This document shows, piece by piece, positions 24,725 to 34,148 of a stretch of DNA of 64,000 bases. The stretch comes from a bacterium 1xD42-87 (GTDB lineage: Bacteria; Bacillota; Clostridia; Lachnospirales; Lachnospiraceae): positions 181,350 to 245,349 of the forward strand of contig RAYM01000001.1 in assembly GCA_003611805.1 (NCBI GenBank). Reading direction: 5' to 3'. Each line of letters starts with the position of its first letter. Positions within the stretch are counted from its first letter, which is position 1. A program made the position numbers and the translations under genes. The notes under the pieces were generated by a model that was not told the origin of the DNA, made no database searches, and was given only the letters and a program-made list of their open reading frames with translations.

Positions 24725-25903
24725 TTACTCAGCCAACTGCTCCTCTGTATAGTAACCGCCATCTACGATGATCTCCTGATAGTTGGACTGGTCAACTGCT
24801 ACAGGTGTGCACAGGTAAGAAGGAACTACGATCTTACCGTTGTCATACTGCTCGGTATCGTTGATCTCAGGCTCTGCACCCTCAAGCACTGCCTGCACCA
24901 TCGTAACGCACTTCTCAGCCAGGAGACGGGTATCCTTGTAGATGGACATTGTCTGCTTGCCGGAGATGATGTTCTTGGTAGCCATCAGCTCTGCGTCCTG
25001 ACCGGTGATCATCGGCCAGTTTTCGTCTGTGTAACCGGCGCCCTCAAGGGCTGCCTTACAGCCGTATGCGAAACCGTCGAAAGCGGTAGCGCAGATGTCA
25101 AGATCTTCGTCAGCGTAGAAACCTGTCAGATAGTTCTCACAGTTCTGCTGAGCGGTCTCCTGGGACCATCTTAAGATACAGGTATCATCGAAAGAAGTTC
25201 TGCCGGACTTACAAACCAGTGCGCCGTTGTCCAGATAAGGCTGAAGAACCTCCATCAGACCTGCGTAAAGCATGTGTGCGTTGTTATCATCAGGGGAACC
25301 CATGAAGAACTCGATGGTCTTCGGGTCTGCAGGATCAAGGCCTGCATTTTCCTCAATGTACTTACCGATTGCGGTACCAACGCCCTTGTTATCGAAAGTA
25401 GCGTAGTAGGAAACTGCATCCGTGTTCATCAGCAGACGGTCGTAAGCGATGATCGGAATACCTGCCTCTTTCGCCTGAGCCTCTACGTTAACCAGAGCGT
25501 CAGAGTCGATAGAAGCGATAACCAGGCAGTTTACGCCGGAAGCGATCATATTCTCAATCTGGGAAACCTGTGCCTGTACATCATCCTCTGCGTACTGAAG
25601 GTCTACCTCGTAGCCAAGAGCCTCGAGCTGAGCCTTCATGTTAGCGCCATCGTTGATCCATCTCTCGGAAGACTGGGTAGGCATTGCCACGCCAACCTTC
25701 TTACCGCCAGTTGCTGCCGGAGCCTCAGCTGCGTCTGCAGCGGGAGCTTCCTCCGCATCTGCTGCAGGAGCTTCCTCTGCTGCTGCAGGAGCCTCCTCTG
25801 CTGCTGCGGGAGCTGATGTCTCCGCCTCACCGCCGCCACAGCCAACGAGCATGGAAGCTACCATTGCTACGCTTAAGAGTGTGCCTAAAACTTTCTTTTT
25901 CAT
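24725..25903 (-). CDS. chvE: ChvE/XylF-type sugar-binding lipoprotein
   Basis: 392 residues. Lipoprotein signal peptide with Cys22 (SMLVGC). An Ala/Glu/Pro linker of about 45 residues (repeats of EEAPAA) tethers the sugar-binding fold: VGVAMPTQSSERWINDGANM, YAEDDVQAQVSQIENMIASG, VIASIDSDALVNVEAQAKEA, IPIIAYDRLLMNTDAVSYYA, TAFDGFAYGCKAALEGAGYT and MITGQDAELMATKNIISGKQ. It captures sugar outside the membrane for GguA/GguB. Arabinose or xylose is the likely ligand from the araR-araA-araB-araD genes downstream. Ribosome site GGGAGGAAAAAG. Confidence 0.93.
   Translation of the reverse strand: MKKKVLGTLLSVAMVASMLVGCGGGEAETSAPAAAEEAPAAAEEAPAADAEEAPAADAAEAPAATGGKKVGVAMPTQSSERWINDGANMKAQLEALGYEVDLQYAEDDVQAQVSQIENMIASGVNCLVIASIDSDALVNVEAQAKEAGIPIIAYDRLLMNTDAVSYYATFDNKGVGTAIGKYIEENAGLDPADPKTIEFFMGSPDDNNAHMLYAGLMEVLQPYLDNGALVCKSGRTSFDDTCILRWSQETAQQNCENYLTGFYADEDLDICATAFDGFAYGCKAALEGAGYTDENWPMITGQDAELMATKNIISGKQTMSIYKDTRLLAEKCVTMVQAVLEGAEPEINDTEQYDNGKIVVPSYLCTPVAVDQSNYQEIIVDGGYYTEEQLAE
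25720..25815. repeat. Tandem codon repeat in the linker of the binding protein
   Basis: About six imperfect 18-21-base units encode (A)EEAPAA or (A)DAEEAPAA. It is prone to length change by replication slippage. The other binding protein has a similar stretch at about 35030-35160. Confidence 0.7.
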
Positions 25904-26169
25904 GTTTTCTTTTTCCTCCCTTTATAATAGTCGTTTTGCGCAGGCAACTTGTCCGTACGCGCCTGTAAGTTGTACTCTAGGCAATTTGCCGATTTTCAAA
26001 ATATTTTAAATTTTTGTCAAATCAGTAAATTGGAACATTTTGCTTAACATAGGCTTAACAGGCAAATTATTCTGTGCATTTTTACCATCACAAAAACCGA
26101 TGATAGTTACATTATATCTACGTGCCGATAAATTGTCAATCTTTTTATTCAGCTTTTACATACATTTTG

Positions 26170-26196
26170 CACAAGTTGTATCGTTTACAACTTGTG
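26170..26196. promoter_or_regulatory. AraR-like operator upstream of the arabinose transporter
   Basis: Perfect 11-bp inverted repeat CACAAGTTGTA (26170-26180) and complement (26186-26196) with a five-base spacer; the inner TTGTA/TACAA arms match the araA boxes. Further TTGTAC and CTTGT elements are at about 25947-25975, closer to the start at 25903. The remaining 404 bases between 25904 and 26308 contain no gene. Confidence 0.55.
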
Positions 26197-26202
26197 AGTA
26201 AA

Positions 26203-26237
26203 AAACACCCGCAGGTTTTCCTTCCCCACAGGTGTTT
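26203..26237 (-). terminator. Rho-independent terminator of the chemoreceptor gene
   Basis: AAACACC (26203-26209) pairs with GGTGTTT (26231-26237), extended by CAGG/CCACAG pairing, and is followed on the minus strand by six T. Confidence 0.7.
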
Positions 26238-26308
26238 CTACATATAATACTATATGTTGTTATATTTTTATATGCTTATACTACACCATGCAGCTTCCGC
26301 CCCGGTAG

Positions 26309-28033
26309 TTAAATTTTAAACTCACCCACCAGCCCTTCCACATCATCCGTGAGCACAAGCAGCTTGTCCATAGCCTCCGAAACCTCTTCCAGATTCGCGG
26401 ACTGTTCAGCCACCACGGCGCTGACCTCGTTGATCTCTGTAACATTTCCGTCCGCTGCGTCCTTCACGGTTCCCATGCTCTCCATTGCCTCTCTGATTCG
26501 GTCACTCAAAACCTCCACACCGCTTATGATGTCCTCCACGCTGTTGCTGACTTCGTCTGTGCCCGCCGTAATGATCTCAAAGCTCTCTTTCGCCTCGCCC
26601 GTCATCTGATTACCTTTCTCCAGCTGGTTAAGGCTCTCCCGCAGCCGCGCCGTCATCCGATCCGCCTGCGTGCTCACCGCCTCAATCATCTTACCGATAT
26701 GAGCCGCAGCCGCCTGCGAATCATCCGCCAGATTCCGGATCTCCGTCGCCACTACCGCGAAACCTTTACCGGCTTCTCCCGCTCTCGCCGCCTCGATAGA
26801 TGCGTTTAACGAAAGCAGGTTCGTCTGGGATGCGATAGACGAAATGGACTCCAACGCTTCCGTCATACCTTTCGTGTTCTCCCCAAACGAAGCAAACACG
26901 CTCTCCATTTCACGCATGGAACGGTTCACTTCCTGCATCTGTTCCACATAAGCCACGATTTTCTGCATACCGTCTCTGGCGTTGTCCCGGGTCTTTCCCG
27001 CATTTGCGTGGATCGCCTCGGCGTAGTCCGCCACTTTTCCGGCAATATCCCCCATGTCACTGATCTGCTCCTGCGCGCGTCCGACCTCCTGCTGCTGCCT
27101 CTCCAGCGCCGCCAGCATCCCTTCCACCGCGTCGGCAATCCGGGTTCCGCCCTGCGCGTTCTCATCCACACTATTATTGACCGTCGCGGTAGCCATCTTC
27201 AGTTCCGACATATTTGTTGCAACTTTACTGATCAGATGCACCAGACTGCTCTTCATCTTATTAAAAGCCGTCGCGGCGCGTCCCGCCTCGTCCCTGCCTT
27301 TCACTTTAATGTCCTCGCTCGTCAGATTGCCTTCTGACATAACCGTCAGCTTTTTCTCAAGCTGTATGATAGGCGCGGTGATACTCTGTGTCACGGCAAA
27401 CGCCGCCGCCAGAACCACAACAGCTGTAATCACCACGATCACTACGATCAAATTCCTCATATTGCTGAACGCGCTCTGTATCTCGTCCGCTACCCGCTCG
27501 CTTCTCGCAATCTCAGAAGCAAGAAGCGTCTCTGCACTGGAGCTGACAAAACTCATACTGCCGCTCATGTCCTGCGCAGCATTCAGGCCTTTCGAGGAAT
27601 AATCGGTTCCACACGCCGCCTGCAGTTCCCTGAAGGATGCGATAAATTTTCCCGCTTCGGAAGCAAACTTGTCAAACTGATTGCGCATCTCCGAGTATTC
27701 CGCATCCTGCGGAACACTCCCTCCGACCTCCTCCACATACTGTTCCATGGTGTCGATAATTTCCACATGTCCGCTGGAGGCAATATCACCGCCCGTACTG
27801 CACTTAACGACAACTGTGCGGCCCAGATAAGAAGCGTTATCCTTCACGAAAGTCACCTTGCTGATGCTGTCAAGGATCTGGGAATACTGCGCGTTATATT
27901 TGCTTGATCTGTCAACCAGAACCATCATTAACGCAATCAGCACAATCAGCATGCACAAAATACAGGCGTTGATCTTAAGTCTGATCCCCGCCCCTTTACT
28001 GTTTTTCATCGTCTTCTGTTTGTTCTTCCGCAT
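26309..28033 (-). CDS. Methyl-accepting chemotaxis protein A
   Basis: 574 residues. TM1 about 24-46, periplasmic four-helix-type sensor 47-190, TM2 about 193-215 ([19 protein letters not shown]), HAMP about 216-270 ([20 protein letters not shown]), then the signalling domain with the conserved hairpin tip [19 protein letters not shown] followed by [16 protein letters not shown]. It relays ligand signals to CheA/CheW. Start ATG 28033 has AAGGAG eight bases upstream and overlaps the preceding small gene by 38 bases. No chemotaxis kinase gene is in the window. Confidence 0.93.
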   Translation of the reverse strand: MRKNKQKTMKNSKGAGIRLKINACILCMLIVLIALMMVLVDRSSKYNAQYSQILDSISKVTFVKDNASYLGRTVVVKCSTGGDIASSGHVEIIDTMEQYVEEVGGSVPQDAEYSEMRNQFDKFASEAGKFIASFRELQAACGTDYSSKGLNAAQDMSGSMSFVSSSAETLLASEIARSERVADEIQSAFSNMRNLIVVIVVITAVVVLAAAFAVTQSITAPIIQLEKKLTVMSEGNLTSEDIKVKGRDEAGRAATAFNKMKSSLVHLISKVATNMSELKMATATVNNSVDENAQGGTRIADAVEGMLAALERQQQEVGRAQEQISDMGDIAGKVADYAEAIHANAGKTRDNARDGMQKIVAYVEQMQEVNRSMREMESVFASFGENTKGMTEALESISSIASQTNLLSLNASIEAARAGEAGKGFAVVATEIRNLADDSQAAAAHIGKMIEAVSTQADRMTARLRESLNQLEKGNQMTGEAKESFEIITAGTDEVSNSVEDIISGVEVLSDRIREAMESMGTVKDAADGNVTEINEVSAVVAEQSANLEEVSEAMDKLLVLTDDVEGLVGEFKI

Positions 28034-28343
28034 CTACATACTCCTTCCGAATCAGTTTTTTCGCCGATAAGATCAGGATCGCGCCACCTGCCACTATGAA
28101 AACAATAATCGCTATCGCGATGAATATCCTGTCATTTCCCGCGGTTTCTCCGAACCCCTCTATCAAGCCATATGCCAGATACAGCACATACGCCGACACA
28201 AGAATACGAAGCGTCAGCCCAATCTTCGTGTCGCCGCTTTTTTTATTCCCTTTTCCGCCCTCACCGTCAGACACCTGCTGCACGTCCGACGGTTCCGCGC
28301 TTTCTTTCTCCGTTATGTTTTCGTCCAAAGCTGTCTCCTCCAT
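27996..28343 (-). CDS. Small two-helix membrane protein between chemoreceptors
   Basis: 115 residues from ATG 28343 (GTG 28349 is an alternative; AAAGG lies upstream). Acidic cytoplasmic-type N-terminus, then two membrane helices (about 43-63, [20 protein letters not shown], and 74-95, [20 protein letters not shown]), then a charged tail. It lies 15 bases after one chemoreceptor gene and overlaps the start of the other by 38 bases, so all three are translated from one message. I do not recognise the family; an accessory subunit of the receptors is plausible. Confidence 0.6.
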   Translation of the reverse strand: MEETALDENITEKESAEPSDVQQVSDGEGGKGNKKSGDTKIGLTLRILVSAYVLYLAYGLIEGFGETAGNDRIFIAIAIIVFIVAGGAILILSAKKLIRKEYVDAEEQTEDDEKQ

Positions 28344-28357
28344 CCCCACCTTTGCAT

Positions 28358-30076
28358 TTATCCTTCAAAGCATGCCGTCTGCTCGGACAGGTGGCTTACC
28401 ACATCGGAAACCTGATTTAACGCTTCCACAATGCCCTTCATGTTCTCCGCCAGAGCCGCCGTATTATTCACCACGCCGCCGACGCCCTGCGCGCTCTCTC
28501 TTACATTATTTGTAATATTCTCATTGGATTCCGCCACCGAGCGCATCATGCCGCCAATATTCTCCATGGAATCCCGCATTTCGCCCATCATCCGGTCTAT
28601 CGTAATGGAATCATTCAAATACTGCTCCCCGGTACGTTCCAGAATCTCGTAGTCCGGCAGTACCCGCTCATTGATAAACTTCACCAGATTACCCGCATTC
28701 TCAGCGAGCGTCATAACCGCCGCCACAACACCTGCCGAAATCTGCTGGATATTTCCCGCCGTCTGTTTTGAATTGTCCGCCAGCTGGCGGATCTCGTCAG
28801 CCACCACCGCAAAGCCTTTGCCCGCCTCGCCCGCTCTCGCCGCCTCAATGGACGCGTTCAGCGCAAGCAGGTTTGTCTTGGAAGCAATGCTCAATATGTC
28901 TGCTGTCAGATTTCCGATCTTCTCAATCTGTTTGCTGTCTTCAATGGAGGCGTTCAGGGATACGTCAAATTCCTTAATCATGCCGTCCGCTGTGGCACGG
29001 CTTTCCTGCGCCAGTTTGCGAAGCTCCTCGGCGCGGCTGCGGATCTCCTCCGCAAACTTCGTGCCATTTACCGCCTGATCAACCATATCCCCGACAGAAG
29101 CCTCCGCCTCTCTCGTATTATCACTGACATAACCGACCGTGGCGGACACCTCTTCCATGCTTGCCGCCAGCTCTTCCATCGTAGCCGAAGTGTCTCCGGC
29201 ATTCTGGTTCGTCACCTCAACCACTTCATTTACGTGAAGCTGCTGCCTGTTAATCTCATCGCTGCAGGAGATAACTCCGCCGATCACATCCTGCAGAATA
29301 TCCAGAAATTCATTCACGCCGGCAGCCAGCATCGCAATTTCATCCTTTGTCTGCACAGGCACTCTCTCGGTCAGATTTCCTCTATTATTATGTATATCTT
29401 CAATCATTCCGTTGATTACCTGGGCAATCTTCTGAATCGGCATCACGATAATGCGGTGCGCAACTATCAGAACCAGAATCGCCGTGACAATCAGGATCGC
29501 AACCACCGCCACGATCAGTGTATAGGAGCCCTCCACTTTCCCCTGAAGATACGACTTGCCTTCCGTAAGCTCCGTATCCGAAAACTCCAGCAGATCGTTC
29601 ATGCTGTTTCCGATGGTATTATTCAGCATGCCGAGGTTATTGGAAATCAGATTATTAGCACGCTCCTTGTCTCCCTCCCGGCTCACCTCTATGATGGCGT
29701 CCACGTAGGAGTCAAAGCTGACAAGCCGCGACTCCAGCGCATCGTAAACTCCCCGCGTCTCCTCCGAGGTAATCTTCGCCCCATATGCCTCCATGGATTC
29801 CCACATATGCGCCCGGCTCTCCAGAATATCATCCGCGCGTTTATTCATAGTCCGCAGCAGCTTGGCGTTCACATGGGCATACACGTTCATGTACATATCA
29901 AGATAATCCTCATAAATGCCATGAATCAGATTGATCTTCTCCACCTCATTGTTCATGATATCCTGACTGCCCTGTGAAATCTCCGTCATACTGTTTGCCA
30001 AAAACCCCAGCGATATAATTGAAATCAAAGCAAGAGCAATAATTGCCATTGCAAATTTAGAGCCAATCTTTTTCAT
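28358..30076 (-). CDS. Methyl-accepting chemotaxis protein B
   Basis: 572 residues. TM1 about 8-28 (FAMAIIALALISIISLGFLA), 4HB-type sensor domain 30-185, TM2 about 188-208, HAMP 209-262 (IVMPIQKIAQVINGMIEDIH), signalling domain with tip [19 protein letters not shown] and [16 protein letters not shown]. It shares architecture but not close sequence with receptor A. First gene of the three-gene chemotaxis operon (GAGGATATTTGC before ATG 30076). It lies between two sugar ABC transporters, whose binding proteins might present ligand to it. Confidence 0.93.
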   Translation of the reverse strand: MKKIGSKFAMAIIALALISIISLGFLANSMTEISQGSQDIMNNEVEKINLIHGIYEDYLDMYMNVYAHVNAKLLRTMNKRADDILESRAHMWESMEAYGAKITSEETRGVYDALESRLVSFDSYVDAIIEVSREGDKERANNLISNNLGMLNNTIGNSMNDLLEFSDTELTEGKSYLQGKVEGSYTLIVAVVAILIVTAILVLIVAHRIIVMPIQKIAQVINGMIEDIHNNRGNLTERVPVQTKDEIAMLAAGVNEFLDILQDVIGGVISCSDEINRQQLHVNEVVEVTNQNAGDTSATMEELAASMEEVSATVGYVSDNTREAEASVGDMVDQAVNGTKFAEEIRSRAEELRKLAQESRATADGMIKEFDVSLNASIEDSKQIEKIGNLTADILSIASKTNLLALNASIEAARAGEAGKGFAVVADEIRQLADNSKQTAGNIQQISAGVVAAVMTLAENAGNLVKFINERVLPDYEILERTGEQYLNDSITIDRMMGEMRDSMENIGGMMRSVAESNENITNNVRESAQGVGGVVNNTAALAENMKGIVEALNQVSDVVSHLSEQTACFEG

Positions 30077-30260
30077 GCAAATATCCTCCCGTGTATGAAG
30101 CCCTTATACTTATATAGTGCAATTCGCCGTCCCCTCAATTTAAATCGTTCTAAGTATATCACTTTTTGGTGAACAAAGATAGACCTATCTCGGGAATATT
30201 TATAACATTTTCACAAAAAACCGCTTCGGAAACTCCCTAACCTTGCCTCCACGACGCAAA

Positions 30261-30297
30261 AAGACCACCGGGCAATACTGAACAGCCCGATGGTCTT
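30261..30297 (-). terminator. Rho-independent terminator of the second sugar transporter
   Basis: AAGACCACCGGGC (30261-30273) pairs with GCCCGATGGTCTT (30285-30297), one mismatch, followed on the minus strand by TTTTTG. It lies 31 bases past the last permease gene. Confidence 0.85.
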
Positions 30298-30328
30298 CGT
30301 ATTTCTTCCATAAAATATTTTCTACCTT

Positions 30329-31396
30329 TTAGTTCGCCGCATTTCTCTTCTTTCTCACGGACATAACCACGCTCTGAACCACCAGGAACAGGCAGAGCAT
30401 AACCGCTTTTGTGATGCCAGTCCACCATGCCTCGTCGAATCCGACGGAGGATACGATATTCTGAATCGTACTGAGCGAAAGTACGCCGAAAAATGTACCA
30501 AGCACATTACCTACACCACCGGTCAACATGGTGCCGCCGATAATGGAGGATGCGATTGCGTCCATCTCCGCCCCCGACGCATGGGAGGGGGAACCGGAAC
30601 CTACATGCAGGAAATAGACGAAACCGCCGATACCTGCCAAAAGACCACAGATCAGGTGGGAGAGGAACTTCGTCCTCTTCACGTTGATACCGAGCATCAA
30701 TGCGCTCTGCTTGTTTCCGCCAACCGCGTAGAAGTTACGCCCCAGCTTCATCCAGCGCAGCAGTACGAACATTACGATTACTACCAGAAGCGCTACCAGC
30801 ACACCGATCTCCACGTAAGCGGGCACGTACTTACCCAGCTTATTTACGGAGCCGAGACCGGGCACATTCACACGGGTCATCTTCAAGGCTACAAACGCCT
30901 CGTTTTCCACGTTGAAAGGCGAAGTGTTAACAATCGTCGTCATACCTCTCGCAAAGAACATACCCGCCAGCGTAACAATAAAGGGCTGGATGTCCAGATA
31001 CGCTACAAGAACACCCTGAAATGCACCGAAAGCCAAACCGATCGCAATCGCGATGATAACCGCCATAAATACGTTACCGCCCTTGTAATCGAGATAAACC
31101 GCACAGCACATGCTCACGAGAGCCGTCACACCACCCACGGAAATATCGATTCCGCCGGTAATCATAACAAGGCTCATGCCGCAGGCAAGAATGATCAGCG
31201 CCGCATTGGCATTTAAAATATTAAAGAAAGTCTGGGGCTTTAAAAATCCCGAGCGCAGGAAAACCATAGCGCCGATATACAGCAGGAAAAATACGGCAAT
31301 TGTAATCGTGAGGAGCAGATTGGTGTCGGTCATGCCCGCCAGCTTCGCGCCGAGACCCTTGCCCGTAGATGCATTATTCTTATCTGTCTTTGCCAT
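30329..31396 (-). CDS. yjfF: Sugar ABC transporter permease (YjfF-like)
   Basis: 355 residues, about nine membrane helices. Conserved region ACGMSLVMITGGIDISVGGV and cytoplasmic loop GGNKQSALMLGINVKRTKFL. The gene starts one base after the preceding permease stop (TGA-G-ATG), so it is the fourth gene of a coupled operon, followed by a terminator. In E. coli the YtfQ-YtfR-YtfT-YjfF system takes up galactofuranose; here the sugar is not proven. Confidence 0.9.
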   Translation of the reverse strand: MAKTDKNNASTGKGLGAKLAGMTDTNLLLTITIAVFFLLYIGAMVFLRSGFLKPQTFFNILNANAALIILACGMSLVMITGGIDISVGGVTALVSMCCAVYLDYKGGNVFMAVIIAIAIGLAFGAFQGVLVAYLDIQPFIVTLAGMFFARGMTTIVNTSPFNVENEAFVALKMTRVNVPGLGSVNKLGKYVPAYVEIGVLVALLVVIVMFVLLRWMKLGRNFYAVGGNKQSALMLGINVKRTKFLSHLICGLLAGIGGFVYFLHVGSGSPSHASGAEMDAIASSIIGGTMLTGGVGNVLGTFFGVLSLSTIQNIVSSVGFDEAWWTGITKAVMLCLFLVVQSVVMSVRKKRNAAN

Positions 31397-31397
31397 C

Positions 31398-32483
31398 TCA
31401 AGCCACCTCCTTGCTCAGTTTCATTTTTTGTGTAATCTTATTGAAATATTCTCTCACGGTAGGCGCGCTGACAACTACCAGCAGGATAACCACTACCGCC
31501 TTGTAAGCGGGAAGCGCCGTTGAGGAAACGCCGAATTTGTAGAGCGTCGTCGTCAGGCACTGGATTACAAACGCGCCGATAATGGAAGCCGCCATGTTAA
31601 ACTTACCGCCGGAGAGCGCGTTACCGCCAAGGGCAACCGCGAGAATCGCGTCCATCTCAATATCCTTTGCGATAACGGAGTAGTTGATGGAGGAAACACG
31701 GCTTACCTTAATCAGTCCCGCAACCGCCACGCACAAACCCAGAATCACGAAAGCCATCACCTTGATCATCTCCGGATTCAGACCGTTTAACTTGGACGAA
31801 CTCTGGTTGATACCAACCGACTGCGTATACAGGCGCAGATTTGTCACCTTAAGTACAATGCCAATCACGATCATGCATGCGATCGCGATAAAGCAGGGCG
31901 TCGGAATCGGTATCCCCGGAATAAACCCACCGAAATAAGCAAACTTGGGATCGCTGATAACCGGAAGCTCATTGTTGTTGATCCATGCTGCGATGGAACG
32001 TCCCGCCGTATACAGGATCAGCGTCGCGATCATGGGCTGAATCTTGAAATAAGCCACCAGCACACCGTTGAATGCACCGAAGAGCATTGCTACCACACAT
32101 GCCACCAGAAACGCTACAATGATAGGAGCCTGCAGTGTTTCGGGACGAGCATTTCCGCCACAGAGTACCCGCAGAATCACGCTGCCCGCGATAGCGATAG
32201 CAGCGCCTACACTGATATCCTGTCCACCGGAAGCCGCCGTCACAAGCGTCATGCCGATCGCCAGAATCGCCAGCTCGGAGCCGTTATTGATAATGTCAAT
32301 AATAAAACCGGACAGCACCGGATTCCCCGCGCTGTTGTAGCCCAATGAAATTCTAAAGAAAGAAGGATCCGCAATCAGGTTAAAAATCGCCAGCAGCAAA
32401 AGCGCCGCAACCGGGATAAAACACTGATTTTTGACAAGATTCTTTAAAAAACCCGCACCAGATGTTTTTTCACTGTTTGCCAT
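31398..32483 (-). CDS. ytfT: Sugar ABC transporter permease (YtfT-like)
   Basis: 361 residues with about nine membrane helices. Conserved region IGMTLVTAASGGQDISVGAA and loop GINQSSSKLNGLNPEMIKVM. Its ATG is adjacent to the ATPase stop (32484/32483), indicating tight coupling. Forms a heterodimeric channel with YjfF-like. Confidence 0.9.
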   Translation of the reverse strand: MANSEKTSGAGFLKNLVKNQCFIPVAALLLLAIFNLIADPSFFRISLGYNSAGNPVLSGFIIDIINNGSELAILAIGMTLVTAASGGQDISVGAAIAIAGSVILRVLCGGNARPETLQAPIIVAFLVACVVAMLFGAFNGVLVAYFKIQPMIATLILYTAGRSIAAWINNNELPVISDPKFAYFGGFIPGIPIPTPCFIAIACMIVIGIVLKVTNLRLYTQSVGINQSSSKLNGLNPEMIKVMAFVILGLCVAVAGLIKVSRVSSINYSVIAKDIEMDAILAVALGGNALSGGKFNMAASIIGAFVIQCLTTTLYKFGVSSTALPAYKAVVVILLVVVSAPTVREYFNKITQKMKLSKEVA

Positions 32484-33995
32484 TTATTTTTCACCTCCCG
32501 CAATCGTATTCATAACCGTACCCTGATTCAGATCATCGCCTGTCAGCTCGCCAACCGCCTTGCGGTCGCGCATGACGATCAGACGGGAACAGGTTCTGAG
32601 CATCTCGTCAAGCTCCGAGGAAATAAAGGTTACGCTCATACCCTCGGACGCCAGTTTCAATACCAGCTTCTGGATATCGACCTTCGTACCCACGTCGATA
32701 CCGCGGGTAGGCTCATCCAGAATCAGATATTCGGGATGGGTGAAAAGCCATCTCGCCAGAATAACCTTCTGCTGGTTACCGCCGGAAAGAGACTTAATCG
32801 GGGTGTCCTTGGAAGCTGTCTTAATATTCAGAAGTTTTATGTATTCGTCTGCAACCTTATTTGCTTCCGCCTTGGAGAAAGGTTTGAAGAAGCCCTTAAG
32901 CACCTGCTGCGCCAAAATAATATTGTCGCGCACGGAAAGGTCTCCTACGATACCGTCCACCTTACGATCCTCTGGCAGATACGCGATGCCATTCTTCATA
33001 GCGTCAAGCGGCTTCGAGATCTTTACGTCCTTGCCGCCCATCTTAACTTTTCCGCCAGTCACTCTGTCTGCACCAAAGATAGCGCGCACACACTCGCTTC
33101 GTCCGGAACCGAGCAGTCCGGTGAAACCGTTTACCTCGCCCTTGTTGATATGGAAATCGAAAGGCTTGATACCTGCGTTGCTGACAAGGCCTTCCGCCTC
33201 CAGCACGGGAACCGCGTCTTTCCCTGCGTCAAATGTCTTAACCTCGCCCTTGATATCGGAGAGATCGTCCACCTCTTTACCGAGCATCTTGGATACCAGC
33301 TGTACGCGGGGCAGATTTTCAATTTCGTATTCGCCCACAAGCTTACCGTCTCTCATAACGGTAATCCTGTCGCAGACCTCGTACACCTGCTCTAAGAAAT
33401 GTGTGACAAAGATAATACCTACGCCTTTGGCGCGGAGATCCCGCATCAGCTTAAAGAGTTTCTCAACTTCCTGCTCATCCAGAGAAGAAGTAGGCTCATC
33501 CAGAATCAGAACCTTACATTCCATGTCAACTGCGCGCGCGATAGCGATCATCTGCTGCACCGCGAGGGAACAGGTCCCAAGCTGCTGCGTCGCTTTCGCG
33601 GGAATCTGCAGGGACTGCAGAATTTTGTCCGTGTCAGCGTTCATTTTTTTCCAGTTCTGTACTGCGCCTGCCGTACGCCCGATAAACATATTCTCCGCAA
33701 CAGTCAGATTCGGGCAGAGCGTGATCTCCTGATACACGGTACTGATACCCATGTTCTGCGCATCCTGAGGCGAGTGAATCGCAACCGCTCCCTCCGTGCC
33801 GTCTAAGAAGATTTCTCCGTCCTCCTTGCCGTAAACCCCGGTAAGAACCTTGATCAGCGTCGATTTCCCGGCGCCGTTCTCCCCCATCAGCGCATGAATT
33901 TCACCCTTGCGCAATGTAAAGTCCACACCCTGCAGGGCATGCACACCGGGGAAGATCTTGTGAATGTTTCTCATTTTTAATACAACATTTCCTTC
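32484..33995 (-). CDS. ytfR: Sugar ABC transporter ATPase (YtfR-like)
   Basis: About 503 residues. First ABC domain: Walker A GENGAGKSTLIKVLTG, signature CSLAVQQMIAIARAVD, Walker B VLILDEPTSSL. Second: degenerate loop GLLGSGRSEC, signature SLSGGNQQKVILARWL, Walker B LILDEPTRGID. Start is uncertain: GTG 33995 is 11 bases after GGGAGG, and GTG 34010 is inside the ribosome site. It energises the two permeases that follow. Confidence 0.93.
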   Translation of the reverse strand, partial: EGNVVLKMRNIHKIFPGVHALQGVDFTLRKGEIHALMGENGAGKSTLIKVLTGVYGKEDGEIFLDGTEGAVAIHSPQDAQNMGISTVYQEITLCPNLTVAENMFIGRTAGAVQNWKKMNADTDKILQSLQIPAKATQQLGTCSLAVQQMIAIARAVDMECKVLILDEPTSSLDEQEVEKLFKLMRDLRAKGVGIIFVTHFLEQVYEVCDRITVMRDGKLVGEYEIENLPRVQLVSKMLGKEVDDLSDIKGEVKTFDAGKDAVPVLEAEGLVSNAGIKPFDFHINKGEVNGFTGLLGSGRSECVRAIFGADRVTGGKVKMGGKDVKISKPLDAMKNGIAYLPEDRKVDGIVGDLSVRDNIILAQQVLKGFFKPFSKAEANKVADEYIKLLNIKTASKDTPIKSLSGGNQQKVILARWLFTHPEYLILDEPTRGIDVGTKVDIQKLVLKLASEGMSVTFISSELDEMLRTCSRLIVMRDRKAVGELTGDDLNQGTVMNTIAGGEK

Positions 33996-34041
33996 CACTC
34001 TCAGGTCCACCTCCCAATTTTTTATAGTTTTTTTCGTGCAA

Positions 34042-34080
34042 ACGAGCGCGGGCAGGCTATTTACGCTGCGCCGCGCTCGT
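34042..34080. promoter_or_regulatory. Hairpin between binding protein and ATPase genes (second system)
   Basis: ACGAGCGCGG (34042-34051) pairs with CCGCGCTCGT (34071-34080), a perfect 10-bp stem with a 19-base loop, between the binding-protein stop and the ATPase start. It has the same position as the hairpin in the arabinose transporter operon and probably keeps downstream expression below that of the binding protein. Confidence 0.6.
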
Positions 34081-34148
34081 CTTATACATTATATCATATC
34101 TTTTGTCGTTTTTCAATCCTTCGGCCCCGTTCAGGCTGGATTGCCGGA

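Noticed and set aside
25636..26009. Plus-strand Ala/Ser/Gly-rich frames opposite the binding protein
   Set aside because: They are the complement of the repetitive linker codons of the lipoprotein and have no ribosome site.
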